A DNA stretch of 64,000 nt from Pseudomonas viridiflava. GTDB lineage: Bacteria > Pseudomonadota > Gammaproteobacteria > Pseudomonadales > Pseudomonadaceae. This document shows positions 55,868 to 64,000 of this stretch, piece after piece. A program made the translations under genes and the position numbers. Below the pieces are notes generated by a model that saw nothing but the letters and a program-made list of their open reading frames with translations, did not search any database and was not told the origin of the DNA. Each line of letters opens with the position of its first letter. Position 1 is the first letter of the stretch. The stretch spans positions 558,001 to 622,000 of the forward strand of contig NZ_UUOC01000001.1 in the NCBI RefSeq assembly GCF_900590755.1. Direction: 5' to 3'.

Positions 55868-56202
55868 CCAGCAGACTTTATCTACGCCGGCTGGGCACCA
55901 TCGCGTTGTTCGCGCTCGGCGCAGGCTTGAGCACCGCCGCCCTGGCGCACAACCCGATGTGCGAATGCAAACAGATCGAGAATGAACAGATCCGCTGCAC
56001 CGGAGGTTTTTCCGATGGCAGCGGCGCTCCTGGCGTGACGCTGGATGTGATCGGCTACGACGAAACCATTCTGGTGCCCGGCAAGCTCGGCGAGGACTCG
56101 ACCGTCACCTTCAAGAAACCGAAATCCGAGTTCTATGTGCTGTTTGACGCAGGTCCCGGCCACGTGGTCGAAATCGACCAAGCGGATATTCAGGCCCCAT
56201 GA
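55864..56202 (+). CDS. fpvJ: FpvJ-like small periplasmic protein
   Basis: A 112-residue exported protein: a signal peptide (residues 1-25, ending ALA) and a short beta-rich mature part with a CECKQIENEQIRC cysteine cluster (residues about 30-42). I start at the ATG at 55864, in overlap with the preceding stop; a longer frame has no support. Position and size match fpvJ, which assists FpvC in the periplasm. Confidence 0.8.
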   Translation: MTSRLYLRRLGTIALFALGAGLSTAALAHNPMCECKQIENEQIRCTGGFSDGSGAPGVTLDVIGYDETILVPGKLGEDSTVTFKKPKSEFYVLFDAGPGHVVEIDQADIQAP

Positions 56203-56777
56203 GTACGCCTACCGTTCAGATCGTCCGACCGGCAGGCGCCGGACGTGAAACCCTTTACGTATTGCTGCTTTGCGCGGTGATTCTGCTGGTCGCCGGGGCC
56301 GTCGTCGGTTTGCACGGCGAAAGCCAGGACGTGCAAAGCGTTGCAACCCATCAACTGGATGCCCGACGCGACCTCACCGCCTCCGAACAGGGTATCTACG
56401 CCGACCTGCGGGTGACCCTGGATGAAATCCACTTGCTCGCACCGGAACAGCAAACCCCCGTCACCCCGCAGCAACTGGCCGACGAGGGCTTCGCGCCGTT
56501 TGCCGAGGACGCCAGCTCCGTCAGCCGTGGCGCTCATGCCTGGCAAATGGTGGATGCGTCCTACCTTGGCCTGAGCGAGAACCCGACGGTGGCAGGCTCT
56601 TTCCTGCTGAGGGTTGAGGCCAGCAAAGGCCCGGATGCGGATATCTGGATCAACCGCAACGCCTCACTGACCGCCAGCGCTGCCGCCGACCTCAGCGACG
56701 CAGCCCTCATCAAGGCCGGCTGGCAACAAGTCGTTGCCCAGTTCGACGCCGGCGTAACCCGCCAGCACAAGCATTGA
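56199..56777 (+). CDS. fpvK: FpvK-like membrane-anchored protein
   Basis: A 192-residue protein with one N-terminal helix (about 20-42) and a periplasmic domain; the C-terminus is basic with two histidines (RQHKH). It overlaps both neighbours by four bases. The name rests on synteny with fpvGHJK; its exact role is unclear, though it belongs to the reduction complex. Confidence 0.78.
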   Translation: MSTPTVQIVRPAGAGRETLYVLLLCAVILLVAGAVVGLHGESQDVQSVATHQLDARRDLTASEQGIYADLRVTLDEIHLLAPEQQTPVTPQQLADEGFAPFAEDASSVSRGAHAWQMVDASYLGLSENPTVAGSFLLRVEASKGPDADIWINRNASLTASAAADLSDAALIKAGWQQVVAQFDAGVTRQHKH

Positions 56778-56812
56778 CCCCACGCACTTATTTGAAAGAA
56801 GACTGCCTGCTC

Positions 56813-57739
56813 ATGCCTATTTTCCTGAAACGCCGACCGTTGCTGCGCGTTGCGCTGGTCGGCCTGCTGGCCACCCTGCTCGCACCTTTAGCCAGTGCCG
56901 ACGCCAAGCGTCTGCGGATCGGCATCACCCTGCATCCGTATTACAGCTATGTCAGCAATATCGTCGGTGACAAAGCCGATGTCGTGCCGCTAATCCCGGC
57001 CGGTTTCAACCCTCATGCCTACGAGCCCCGCGCCGACGACATCAAGCGCATCGGTTCGCTGGACGTGATCGTGCTCAATGGTGTCGGCCACGATGACTTT
57101 GCCGATCGCATGATCGAAGCCAGCGAAAAACCTGGCATCCCGGTCATCGAAGCCAACCAGGACGTGCCGCTGCTGGCAGCCACCGGCGTTGCGGCCCGAG
57201 GCGCTGGCAAGGTGGTCAACCCGCACACTTTCCTGTCTATCAGCGCCTCCATTGCTCAGGTCAACAACATCGCCCGAGAACTGGGCAAGCTCGACCCGGA
57301 CAACGCCAAGACCTACACCGCCAACGCCCGCGCTTACGGCAAACGCCTGCGCCAGATGCGCGCCGACGCCCTCGCCAAGCTGACCAAGGCCCCAAACGCC
57401 GACCTGCGGGTGGCCACGGTGCATGCTGCCTACGATTACCTGCTGCGTGAATTCGGCCTGGAAGTCACAGCGGTGGTCGAGCCCGCCCACGGTATCGAGC
57501 CAAGCCCGAGCCAGTTGAAGAAGACCATCGATCAACTGCGCGAGCTGGACGTGAAAGTGATTTTCTCTGAGATGGACTTCCCGTCCACCTACGTCGAAAC
57601 CATCCAGCGCGAATCCGGGGTCAAGCTCTATCCCCTGTCGCACATTTCCTACGGCGAATACACCGCCGACAAGTACGAAAAAGAAATGGCCGGCAACCTG
57701 GATACCGTCGTTCGCGCCATTCAGGAGGCCGGTGCATGA
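56813..57739 (+). CDS. fpvC: Metal-type periplasmic binding protein (FpvC-like)
   Basis: A 308-residue cluster A-I (ZnuA/TroA-type) binding protein. A signal peptide (about residues 1-27) precedes the mature part. Metal-ligand histidines are seen in FNPHAYEP, in VVNPHTFLS and in VEPAHGIEPSPSQL. The ATG at 56813 is preferred over a TTG at 56774 because it gives a proper signal peptide. In the P. aeruginosa system FpvC receives iron or apo-pyoverdine in the periplasm. It overlaps the ATPase start. Confidence 0.87.
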   Translation: MPIFLKRRPLLRVALVGLLATLLAPLASADAKRLRIGITLHPYYSYVSNIVGDKADVVPLIPAGFNPHAYEPRADDIKRIGSLDVIVLNGVGHDDFADRMIEASEKPGIPVIEANQDVPLLAATGVAARGAGKVVNPHTFLSISASIAQVNNIARELGKLDPDNAKTYTANARAYGKRLRQMRADALAKLTKAPNADLRVATVHAAYDYLLREFGLEVTAVVEPAHGIEPSPSQLKKTIDQLRELDVKVIFSEMDFPSTYVETIQRESGVKLYPLSHISYGEYTADKYEKEMAGNLDTVVRAIQEAGA

Positions 57740-58500
57740 CCCTCTTGGAAAAAATCGCTGTTGCCGGCAACGGCCCCGGCGTGGAGTTCGCCGACGTCAG
57801 CCTGACCCTGGGCCGCACGGCGATTCTCGATCACGTCAACTTCAAGGTTCGGGCGGGCAGTATCCATGCGCTGGTCGGGCCGAATGGCGGTGGCAAGAGT
57901 TCGCTGATCAAGACCATGCTCGGCCAGATGCCCCATCAGGGTCAGCTCAGCCTGCAATGGCCTGACGCGCCCGGCGTGATTGGCTATGTGCCGCAAGCAC
58001 TGGAATTTGATCGTGGCTTGCCCATGACCGTGGATGACTTCATGGCTGCCATGTGCCAGCGGCGCCCGGCGTTTCTTGGGTTGTCGCGGCATTACGCCGC
58101 AGCGATTGGCGATGCGCTGGAGCGGGTCGGCATGCAGGACAAACGCAAACGGCGCATGGGCGCCTTGTCTGGCGGCGAACGCCAGCGGGTGTTGTTGGCC
58201 CAAGGGCTGATCCCTGCACCGCAATTGCTGGTGCTCGACGAACCCATGTCTGCCCTTGATGAAGCTGGCATTCAGGTGTTTGAGCGCTTGCTGACTGACT
58301 GGCGTCAGGCGGGCATTACCGTGCTGTGGATCGAGCACGACCTGGAGGCCGTGAAACGTTTGGCCGACCGCGTAACCGGCCTCAACCGCCGAGTGCTGTT
58401 CGACGAATCCGCCGCCACGGCACTGACCCCTGATCGACTGCTGACCCTGTTTTCGGCCCATCCCCGTGTTGCCGACACCACCTCCGGGAGCGCCGCGTAA
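57736..58500 (+). CDS. fpvD: ABC transporter ATP-binding protein (FpvD-like)
   Basis: A 254-residue ATPase with Walker A GPNGGGKSS near 49-57, LSGGERQR near 143, and Walker B LLVLDEPMSALDE near 159-170. The pattern is that of metal (ZnuC-type) ATPases. It overlaps FpvC by four bases and FpvE by one base. Confidence 0.9.
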   Translation: MTLLEKIAVAGNGPGVEFADVSLTLGRTAILDHVNFKVRAGSIHALVGPNGGGKSSLIKTMLGQMPHQGQLSLQWPDAPGVIGYVPQALEFDRGLPMTVDDFMAAMCQRRPAFLGLSRHYAAAIGDALERVGMQDKRKRRMGALSGGERQRVLLAQGLIPAPQLLVLDEPMSALDEAGIQVFERLLTDWRQAGITVLWIEHDLEAVKRLADRVTGLNRRVLFDESAATALTPDRLLTLFSAHPRVADTTSGSAA

Positions 58501-59399
58501 TGGACTACGAGCAGTTTCGACTTTTCATTCAAGGCCTGGCGTCGTCCGGCTATCTGCCCGAGGCGCTGGCCTACGGCTTCGTGGTCAACGCCCTGTTGGC
58601 CGGGCTATTGATCGGTCCGGTGCTGGGCGGCCTTGGCACCCTGGTAGTGGTCAAGCGATTCGCTTTCTTCTCCGAAGCGGTCGGCCACGCGGCATTGACC
58701 GGCGTCGCCATCGGCATCCTGCTGGGTGAACCCTATACCAGCCCTTACGGCGCGCTGTTCGGCTATTGCCTGCTGTTTGGCATCGTCCTGAATTACCTGC
58801 GCAACCGCACCGGTCTGGCGCCGGACACCCTGATTGGCGTGTTCCTATCGGTGTCTCTTGCCCTCGGCGCAAGCCTGCTGCTGACACTGGCCGGCAAGAT
58901 CAACATCCATATTCTGGAAAACGTGCTGTTTGGCTCGGTGCTCACCGTCAACGGCAGCGACCTGCTGGTGCTGGCGGTAGTGGGTACATTGGTCATGGCC
59001 CTGAGTCTGCCGTTGTATAACCGCATCATGCTGGCCAGTTTCAACCCGCAACTGGCGGCGGTGCGCGGCGTGGCAGTCAAGACCCTGGATTACCTGTTCG
59101 TGATCCTGGTTACGCTGATTACCGTCGCCTCGGTCAAGGTCATCGGCGCGATTCTGGTGGGCGCCTTGCTGGTGATTCCTGCGGCTGCGGCGCGCTTGCT
59201 GAGCCAGTCGCTTAAAGGCTTCTTCTGGATTTCGGTCGCGATTGCCACCGTCAGCACCCTGTGCGGCATTCTGCTGCCCATCGTCTTCGACCTGCCCGTT
59301 CCGTCGGGCGCGGCGATCATTCTGGTGGCCGGCATGGCCTTCGCTCTGGCGGCGATTGCCCGTGGCACGGTGCCAAGCCTCAAAGGGAATATTGGATAA
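58500..59399 (+). CDS. fpvE: ABC-3 type permease (FpvE-like)
   Basis: A 299-residue permease with about eight hydrophobic helices and the ABC-3 (ZnuB) hallmarks VVVKRFAFFSEAVGHAALTG and AILVGALLVIPAAAARLL. It forms the inner-membrane channel with FpvD. Its ATG overlaps the previous TAA by one base. Confidence 0.92.
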   Translation: MDYEQFRLFIQGLASSGYLPEALAYGFVVNALLAGLLIGPVLGGLGTLVVVKRFAFFSEAVGHAALTGVAIGILLGEPYTSPYGALFGYCLLFGIVLNYLRNRTGLAPDTLIGVFLSVSLALGASLLLTLAGKINIHILENVLFGSVLTVNGSDLLVLAVVGTLVMALSLPLYNRIMLASFNPQLAAVRGVAVKTLDYLFVILVTLITVASVKVIGAILVGALLVIPAAAARLLSQSLKGFFWISVAIATVSTLCGILLPIVFDLPVPSGAAIILVAGMAFALAAIARGTVPSLKGNIG

Positions 59400-60302
59400 A
59401 TGCTGCGTACATTGACTTTCGCCCTGGCCTTCACAGGCCTGTTTGCCTCTGCTGCACACGCAGCACCTACCGCTGCTGACAGCAAGACCCCGCTTCGGGT
59501 GCTTGCCAGCCTGCCCATCACCTATGGCCTCGGGCAGATTCTGCTCAAGGACAGCGGCGTGGTGCTCGAACGCGCCGCCGCAGCCAACCTGCCCGGCTCG
59601 CGCCAGACCGCCTACTTCACCGGACGTGGCGCCGATGCGTTACGTAAACTGGCGGTGGACTCGGACGCCGTGATCGGCTTGCGTTCGATCTGGCCTGATG
59701 ATCCCCTCTACCCCAACGCCCGCCGCAGCAATATCCGCATCGTCGAGATCGACGCGGCACGTCCGGTGGATGGCAGCTTGCCGGGTATTGCCGTACAGCC
59801 AGGCCAGGGCATCGACGGTTTGAACAGCCAGCCATGGCTGTCCAGCAACAATATGGGACGCATGGCTGACGTGATGGCTGCTGACCTTGTTCGTCTGGCA
59901 CCGACTGCCAAACCGCGCATCGAGAGCAATCTGGCGAGCCTCAAGCAGCAATTGCTCAAACTGACAGCAGACAGCGAAGCGAGTCTGGCCAGTGCCGACA
60001 ACCTCAGTGTTGTCAGTCTCTCGGACCGCTTGAGCTATCTGATCGGAGGCTTGAATCTGGAGCTTATCGACACGCCGTTGCTGACCGACGAGCAGTGGAC
60101 GCCTGAAGCCATTCAGAAACTGACCCAGACCCTCAAGGACAACGACGTTGCTCTGGTCCTGGACCACCGCCAGCCGCCGGAACCTGTGAAAGCGGCGATT
60201 GCAGCGGCGGGCAGCAAGTTGCTGGTTGTGACCGAAGATGGAGAAGACCCGGTGGCCGAGTTGCAGGGCAATATCGGGCGGGTGATTCAGGCGTTGGAAT
60301 AA
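59400..60302 (+). CDS. fpvF: Second periplasmic binding protein (FpvF-like)
   Basis: A 300-residue exported protein: signal peptide to about residue 22 (AAHAAP), then a TroA-like fold (LRVLASLPITYGLGQILLKD). It lacks the canonical metal histidines of FpvC, fitting FpvF, which binds ferripyoverdine. It starts at the base after the previous stop codon. Confidence 0.85.
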   Translation: MLRTLTFALAFTGLFASAAHAAPTAADSKTPLRVLASLPITYGLGQILLKDSGVVLERAAAANLPGSRQTAYFTGRGADALRKLAVDSDAVIGLRSIWPDDPLYPNARRSNIRIVEIDAARPVDGSLPGIAVQPGQGIDGLNSQPWLSSNNMGRMADVMAADLVRLAPTAKPRIESNLASLKQQLLKLTADSEASLASADNLSVVSLSDRLSYLIGGLNLELIDTPLLTDEQWTPEAIQKLTQTLKDNDVALVLDHRQPPEPVKAAIAAAGSKLLVVTEDGEDPVAELQGNIGRVIQALE

Positions 60303-60351
60303 GCTCGCTCTCATCAAACATGAAACAACATTCTGCGTTCGAGTGTTTTTT

Positions 60352-60441
60352 GTGGGACCGGCTTTAGCCGGGAAGGCGGTATATCTCTCGACGCAGATGC
60401 AGTGAATCGACTAAAGCCTTCCCGGCTAAAGCCGGTCCCAC
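60352..60441. repeat. Family B REPIN
   Basis: GTGGGACCGGCTTTAGCCGG with inverted partner CCGGCTAAAGCCGGTCCCAC between the convergent fpvF-like and oxygenase genes. Confidence 0.9.
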
Positions 60442-60464
60442 GGATGCTGAATACGCAACACGAT

Positions 60465-61427
60465 TCACTGCGCCTTCTTCCGATACGCCATCGAATCATC
60501 AATCCGCTTGAGGATGTAATCCCCCGCCGCCACCGGCGGGTACAGGCTGGCGCCGGGTTCAACACCCAGGTCGCAGGGATCCACCACGGCGCTGTAGGTC
60601 GGGTCGTAGAAAGTCGCGATCGAATAGCGTTCATGCCCGGATTTGTTGATCACCCGATGCAAGGTCGAGCGGAAGCGGTCATTGGACCAGCGCGCCAGCA
60701 GATCCCCCACGTTGACTACCAGACTGCCGTGAATCGGCGTCGCATCAATCCAGTTGTTCGAGCCCAACTCACGGACCTGCAAGCCGCCGCTGTCATCCTG
60801 ATACAGCAGCGTGATGCAGCCGTAATCGGTATGCGGCGCCACGCCAAACTGATCAGATTCGGCCATGGGCGGGTGCGGTGGGTAATAGACCATTTGCGTG
60901 CGCTGCAGCCGCTTGTCGTATTTGGCGGTGAAGAAATCTTCGTCTATGCCCAGGCCTGCCGCCACCGCCTTCAACAAGTCAGCCCCGGCTACCGCAATCG
61001 CGGCGTAGTAGTCGTCCAGGGCTTCGCGCAGTTCGGGCATGAAGACTGGCCACTGGTTGGGCCCACGCAGGGCTTCGCCCGCCAGCACATTTGGATCGTC
61101 TTCCGGCAATTCCAGGCCTATGCTGAAAAACTCCTTGTGATCGGGCCGGGTCGCTTCGTACATCAGCGCGCCGCCCAGGGCATGCCAACCCCGGTGGCGC
61201 TTGTTGACTGCAACCTGACGCTTGGTTTCCACGGGATAGGCGAAGAATGTCTTCGCTGCGGCCATGGCCCGATCGATGACAGCCTGAGGGACGCCATGGT
61301 TAGTGATGTAGAAAAAGCCGCTGTCGCTGCAGGCCTCGCGAATGGCCCCGCCGACACGCTGGATACTGGCGGCGTCGCCTTCATGGACGCCGGTCATGTC
61401 GATCAAGGGCAAGCGGGTATCGGTCAT
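60465..61427 (-). CDS. Isopenicillin-N-synthase-family 2-oxoglutarate/Fe(II) oxygenase
   Basis: A 320-residue cytoplasmic oxygenase. The iron facial triad is visible: H199 and D201 in APHTDYG and H257 in TLHRVIN, with the RxS motif R267-S269 (RYSIATF) that binds the 2-oxoglutarate carboxylate. Similar bacterial proteins oxidise amino acid or plant-like substrates, but no substrate can be named. GGAG lies five bases before the ATG. It is divergent from hutH and shares an operator-like sequence with it, so a link to histidine or urocanate metabolism is possible. Confidence 0.9.
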   Translation of the reverse strand: MTDTRLPLIDMTGVHEGDAASIQRVGGAIREACSDSGFFYITNHGVPQAVIDRAMAAAKTFFAYPVETKRQVAVNKRHRGWHALGGALMYEATRPDHKEFFSIGLELPEDDPNVLAGEALRGPNQWPVFMPELREALDDYYAAIAVAGADLLKAVAAGLGIDEDFFTAKYDKRLQRTQMVYYPPHPPMAESDQFGVAPHTDYGCITLLYQDDSGGLQVRELGSNNWIDATPIHGSLVVNVGDLLARWSNDRFRSTLHRVINKSGHERYSIATFYDPTYSAVVDPCDLGVEPGASLYPPVAAGDYILKRIDDSMAYRKKAQ

Positions 61428-61448
61428 GCTGACTCCGTTTCAAGGCTG

Positions 61449-61461
61449 CGGTATATACAGG
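61449..61461. promoter_or_regulatory. HutC-type operator candidate upstream of the oxygenase gene
   Basis: CGGTATATACAGG matches CTGTATATACAGG at twelve of thirteen positions and lies 22 bases upstream of the oxygenase ATG. Confidence 0.5.
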
Positions 61462-61806
61462 TTCAAGCATTTAATGTGCCGGGGTTATGACACCAAGCCC
61501 GGCTACGCTCATCAGGCATGAAAGAAATGTCAGAACCACGATGCTTCCGTAGGAGCGCGCTTGCCCGCGATGCGATTTTAAAGCCAACCCGTTTCCTTGC
61601 CTGTGCGGCCGTCATCGCGGGCAAGCGCGCTCCTACAGGTTCGGGTGCGTTGCAGGATCACAACGTTTCCAGACGCCCCATGCCTGGGCGACAAGACCGC
61701 AAATGGTGCAACTTTAGGTGACAAGGGTGTGCCAGCGGATGATCGAGTCGTCCCGGCAACCCCCGCGAACCGTGGAATTTATTTGCTTGGCCCGGCTTTT
61801 GCTCTA

Positions 61807-61820
61807 CCTGTATATACAGG
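61807..61820. promoter_or_regulatory. HutC-type operator candidate upstream of hutH
   Basis: CCTGTATATACAGG is a perfect 14-base palindrome, 82 bases upstream of the hutH ATG. TGTATATACA is typical of GntR/HutC-subfamily operators. HutC itself is not in the window. Confidence 0.65.
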
Positions 61821-61902
61821 ATGATATGACCTTCGCTTCTGAAGCGGCGTCGGCTCACAAATGTCGGCAGACTTACCCCTTAATCAAAGCAGGAATTGCG
61901 CT

Positions 61903-63432
61903 ATGCCTTCACCACTTCTTCTCATTCCAGGCCAGTTCGACCTCGATCAATTGCGCGCCATTTACCAGCAGCAAAGCCCTTTCGAGCTTGATCCGGGGGC
62001 ACGGGAATTGGTGGATGCCAGTACGCGTACCGTTAACGAAATCATCGCCAACCAGCGCACTGTTTACGGGATCAACACCGGGTTCGGCCTGCTGGCGCGC
62101 ACGTCGATCCCCACTGAATCCCTGGCCAAACTGCAACGTAACCTGCTGCTGTCCCACTGCACCGGCACCGGGCCTTTGCTGGATGACGCCAGCGTCGCGC
62201 TGATCATGGCCTTGAAAGTCGGGTCGCTGGCTCGTGGGTTTTCCGGCATTCGCTGGGAAGTGATTCAAGCCCTGTGCGCGCTGTACGCTGCCAAGGTTTA
62301 TCCGTGCATTCCATCCCAGGGTTCGGTCGGTGCTTCGGGTGACCTGGCCCCGCTGGCACATATGTCAGCAGTGCTGATCGGCGTAGGTCGTGTGCGCCAC
62401 CAGGGCCGGGAAATGGACGCCGTCGAAGGCCTCGCCCTGGCCGGTCTGGAGCCCATGGTGCTAGGTCCGAAAGAAGGCCTGGCGCTGATCAATGGCACTC
62501 AGGTTTCCACCGCCCTGGCACTGCGCGGTCTGTTCGCCACCGAAAAACTGTTCACCGCCGCCGTGGTTGCGGGCAGCCTGAGCGTTGAAGCCCTTAAAGG
62601 CTCCGACGTGCCGTTCGATCCACGCATTCAGGCGGTACGCGGACAGCCGGGGCAGATCGACGTGGCCCTGTTTTACCGCGAGCTTCTGGCCACCAGCGAG
62701 ATCCGCACGTCGCACATCGATTGCGGCCGTGTGCAGGACCCATACTCCCTGCGCTGCCAGCCACAAGTCATGGGTGCCTGTCTGGACCACATGCGTTTTG
62801 CCGCCGGCGTATTCATGCGCGAAGCCAATGCCGTATCGGACAATCCACTGGTATTCAGCGCCGATGGCGACGTACTGTCGGGCGGTAACTTTCACGCAGA
62901 ACCGGTGGCGATGGCCTCGGATGTACTGGCCCTGGCTATCTCCGAAATCGGCGCGTTGTCAGAGCGGCGCATTGCGCAACTGGTAGACCCGGCCCTGTCC
63001 GGCCTGCCTGCGTTTCTGGTCAAGGAAGGCGGCCTCAATTCCGGCTTCATGATCGCCCAGGTGACTGCCGCGGCCCTGGCCTCCGAGAACAAGACCCTGG
63101 CCCATCCTGCCTCGGTGGACAGCCTGCCAACCTCTGCCAACCAGGAAGACCATGTGTCCATGGCGACTTTTGCGGCACGCCGTTTGCTGGACATGGCAGG
63201 TAACAGCAGCGCCGTCGTGGCGATTGAACTGCTCGGTGCCGCACAAGGCGTGGATCTGCATGCGCCGTTGCGCACCTCGGAAAAACTCAGCGAAGTGCTG
63301 GCGATGATCCGCAGCGAAGTCCCCCACTACGACGAAGACCGCTACTTCGCCCCGGATATCGCCGCCGCGCGAGCCTGGGTCGAAGGCGGAGCGTTTACCC
63401 GTTGGTTGCCTTTCGAGCGTCTGTACGGCTGA
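61903..63432 (+). CDS. hutH: Histidine ammonia-lyase
   Basis: A 509-residue MIO-dependent lyase that converts histidine to urocanate. The Ala144-Ser145-Gly146 triad in [14 protein letters not shown] cyclises to the MIO cofactor, with the YGINTGFG segment near 51-58 and [15 protein letters not shown] near 275-289 at the active site. Length fits HutH well. I use the ATG at 61903 with AGGA eight bases upstream; the longer frame starts without a ribosome site. hutU, hutI and hutG are not adjacent. Confidence 0.95.
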   Translation: MPSPLLLIPGQFDLDQLRAIYQQQSPFELDPGARELVDASTRTVNEIIANQRTVYGINTGFGLLARTSIPTESLAKLQRNLLLSHCTGTGPLLDDASVALIMALKVGSLARGFSGIRWEVIQALCALYAAKVYPCIPSQGSVGASGDLAPLAHMSAVLIGVGRVRHQGREMDAVEGLALAGLEPMVLGPKEGLALINGTQVSTALALRGLFATEKLFTAAVVAGSLSVEALKGSDVPFDPRIQAVRGQPGQIDVALFYRELLATSEIRTSHIDCGRVQDPYSLRCQPQVMGACLDHMRFAAGVFMREANAVSDNPLVFSADGDVLSGGNFHAEPVAMASDVLALAISEIGALSERRIAQLVDPALSGLPAFLVKEGGLNSGFMIAQVTAAALASENKTLAHPASVDSLPTSANQEDHVSMATFAARRLLDMAGNSSAVVAIELLGAAQGVDLHAPLRTSEKLSEVLAMIRSEVPHYDEDRYFAPDIAAARAWVEGGAFTRWLPFERLYG

Positions 63433-63504
63433 TCGCCTCCGGGTCGGCGGACCTTGAATCCGCCGACTGCGCTGCTTTCTTTCTCCTTGACGGTGAGCTT
63501 AAGC

Positions 63505-64000
63505 ATGATTGATCTGCCGCACACTCTGGCGCTACTGCGTGAAGCTTTGGGCGATGCTCAAGTACTCACCGGCGAGGCCATCAGCCAACGCCATTACAGC
63601 GACTGGACTGGCCATGCCCCCACCTGCCCGGCCGCATTATTGCTGCCCCGCAACACTGAACAAGTATCCGCGGCACTGCGTATCTGCAACGCCGCCCGGC
63701 AACCGGTTGTGCCCCAGGGCGGGATGACTGGCCTGGCAGGTGGCGCAGTGCCACGCGCCGGGGACATTGCCCTGTCTGTCGAGCGCCTGCGCGGCATTGA
63801 AGAAATCGACAGCGCAGCGGCAACGGTCAGTGTCTGGGCTGGCACGACCTTGCAAGAGATCCAGCAAACCGTGCATGAGGCGGGCTTTCTGTTCCCCCTG
63901 GATCTGGGCGCCCGTGGTTCCTGCCAGATCGGCGGCAATATCGCTACCAACGCGGGCGGCAACGCAGTGATTCGTTACGGCATGACCCGCGAACTGGTGC
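63505..64000 (+). CDS. FAD-binding oxidoreductase, glycolate oxidase/D-2-hydroxyacid dehydrogenase type (partial)
   Basis: The first 165 residues of a FAD-linked (PCMH-type) dehydrogenase run off the window. PVVPQGGMTGLAGGAVP near 69-85 and GARGSCQIGGNIATNAGG near 134-151 are the FAD-pyrophosphate-binding motifs of GlcD/D-lactate/D-2-hydroxyglutarate dehydrogenases. It begins 72 bases after hutH, with GTGAGC upstream. The substrate is undetermined. Confidence 0.88.
   Translation, partial: MIDLPHTLALLREALGDAQVLTGEAISQRHYSDWTGHAPTCPAALLLPRNTEQVSAALRICNAARQPVVPQGGMTGLAGGAVPRAGDIALSVERLRGIEEIDSAAATVSVWAGTTLQEIQQTVHEAGFLFPLDLGARGSCQIGGNIATNAGGNAVIRYGMTRELV

Larger units (their letters stand above)
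61428..61902. promoter_or_regulatory. Intergenic region between the oxygenase and hutH genes
   Basis: No gene. A C-type REPIN (GTAGGAGCGCGCTTGCCCGC at 61549 to GCGCTCCTACAG at 61638) sits in the middle. Two operator-like palindromes flank it (listed separately). Confidence 0.6.

Noticed and set aside
1..64000. CRISPR array, prophage or integrated element
   Set aside because: Regular repeats are all REP/REPIN or long-element copies with their own internal symmetry, and no integrase, transposase, Cas or phage structural gene was seen.

Overview
The window is about 64 kb of a Pseudomonas chromosome, most likely from the P. fluorescens/putida-like groups. The evidence is uniformly GC-rich coding sequence, a UvrB and aromatic aminotransferase pair in Pseudomonas style, an fpvGHJK-CDEF-type iron-siderophore operon, and dozens of Pseudomonas-type REP/REPIN palindromes in three families (A: TGTAGGAGCTGCCGAAGGCT; B: GTGGGACCGGCTTTAGCCGG; C: GTTGGAGCGAGGCTTGCCCG). 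No phage, insertion sequence, CRISPR array, tRNA or rRNA gene was seen.

Layout. 1-1825: repeats and a membrane fatty-acid desaturase. 1826-14669 (minus strand): one tightly packed operon led by a GntR/FCD regulator. It encodes two NitT/TauT-type ABC importers, an MDR oxidoreductase, a hotdog thioesterase, a VOC protein, an acyl-CoA synthetase, a BAAT-family acyltransferase/hydrolase and a gamma-glutamyltransferase-like Ntn-hydrolase. Two copies of a palindrome, CTGTGAGCTGCTCACAG and a near copy, lie just upstream. This looks like an undescribed import and CoA-dependent pathway for an acyl or amide compound. 14996-26024 (minus): a second operon with a class II aldolase, an orphan sulfonate-type binding protein, a TonB-dependent receptor, an LLM flavin monooxygenase and an Opp/Dpp-type ABC importer. 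26025-30302: a repeat array and a TRAP transporter operon with a LacI-type operator.

30303-34003: a diguanylate cyclase and a chemoreceptor with a C-terminal sensor-like domain. 34228-37293: a Fur-box-preceded ferric-siderophore/heme-type ABC importer. 37294-38115: repeats. 38116-48842: a polyamine/GABA-type locus in which Pot-type transporter genes are interleaved with a chemoreceptor, gabD, gabT, a HAD-like pseudoenzyme and an Lrp regulator. A duplicated leader with a 16-codon relic precedes the permease genes. 48843-50137: dense repeats, including two copies of a roughly 300-bp structured element whose third copy lies at 37534-37861.

50138-53706: uvrB and a divergent aromatic aminotransferase. 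54117-60302: the fpvGHJKCDEF-like operon behind Fur boxes, which reduces and strips iron from ferripyoverdine in the periplasm and carries the apo-siderophore and iron through an FpvCDEF ABC system. 60465-64000: a 2-oxoglutarate/Fe(II) oxygenase divergent from hutH, both preceded by a CTGTATATACAGG-type operator, and a truncated FAD-linked oxidase at the window edge.

In general the genes describe a soil or plant-associated generalist: many high-affinity importers for organosulfur, polyamine, organic acid and iron compounds, each coupled to catabolic enzymes and specific regulators. Functions of individual transporters are inferred from family resemblance only.
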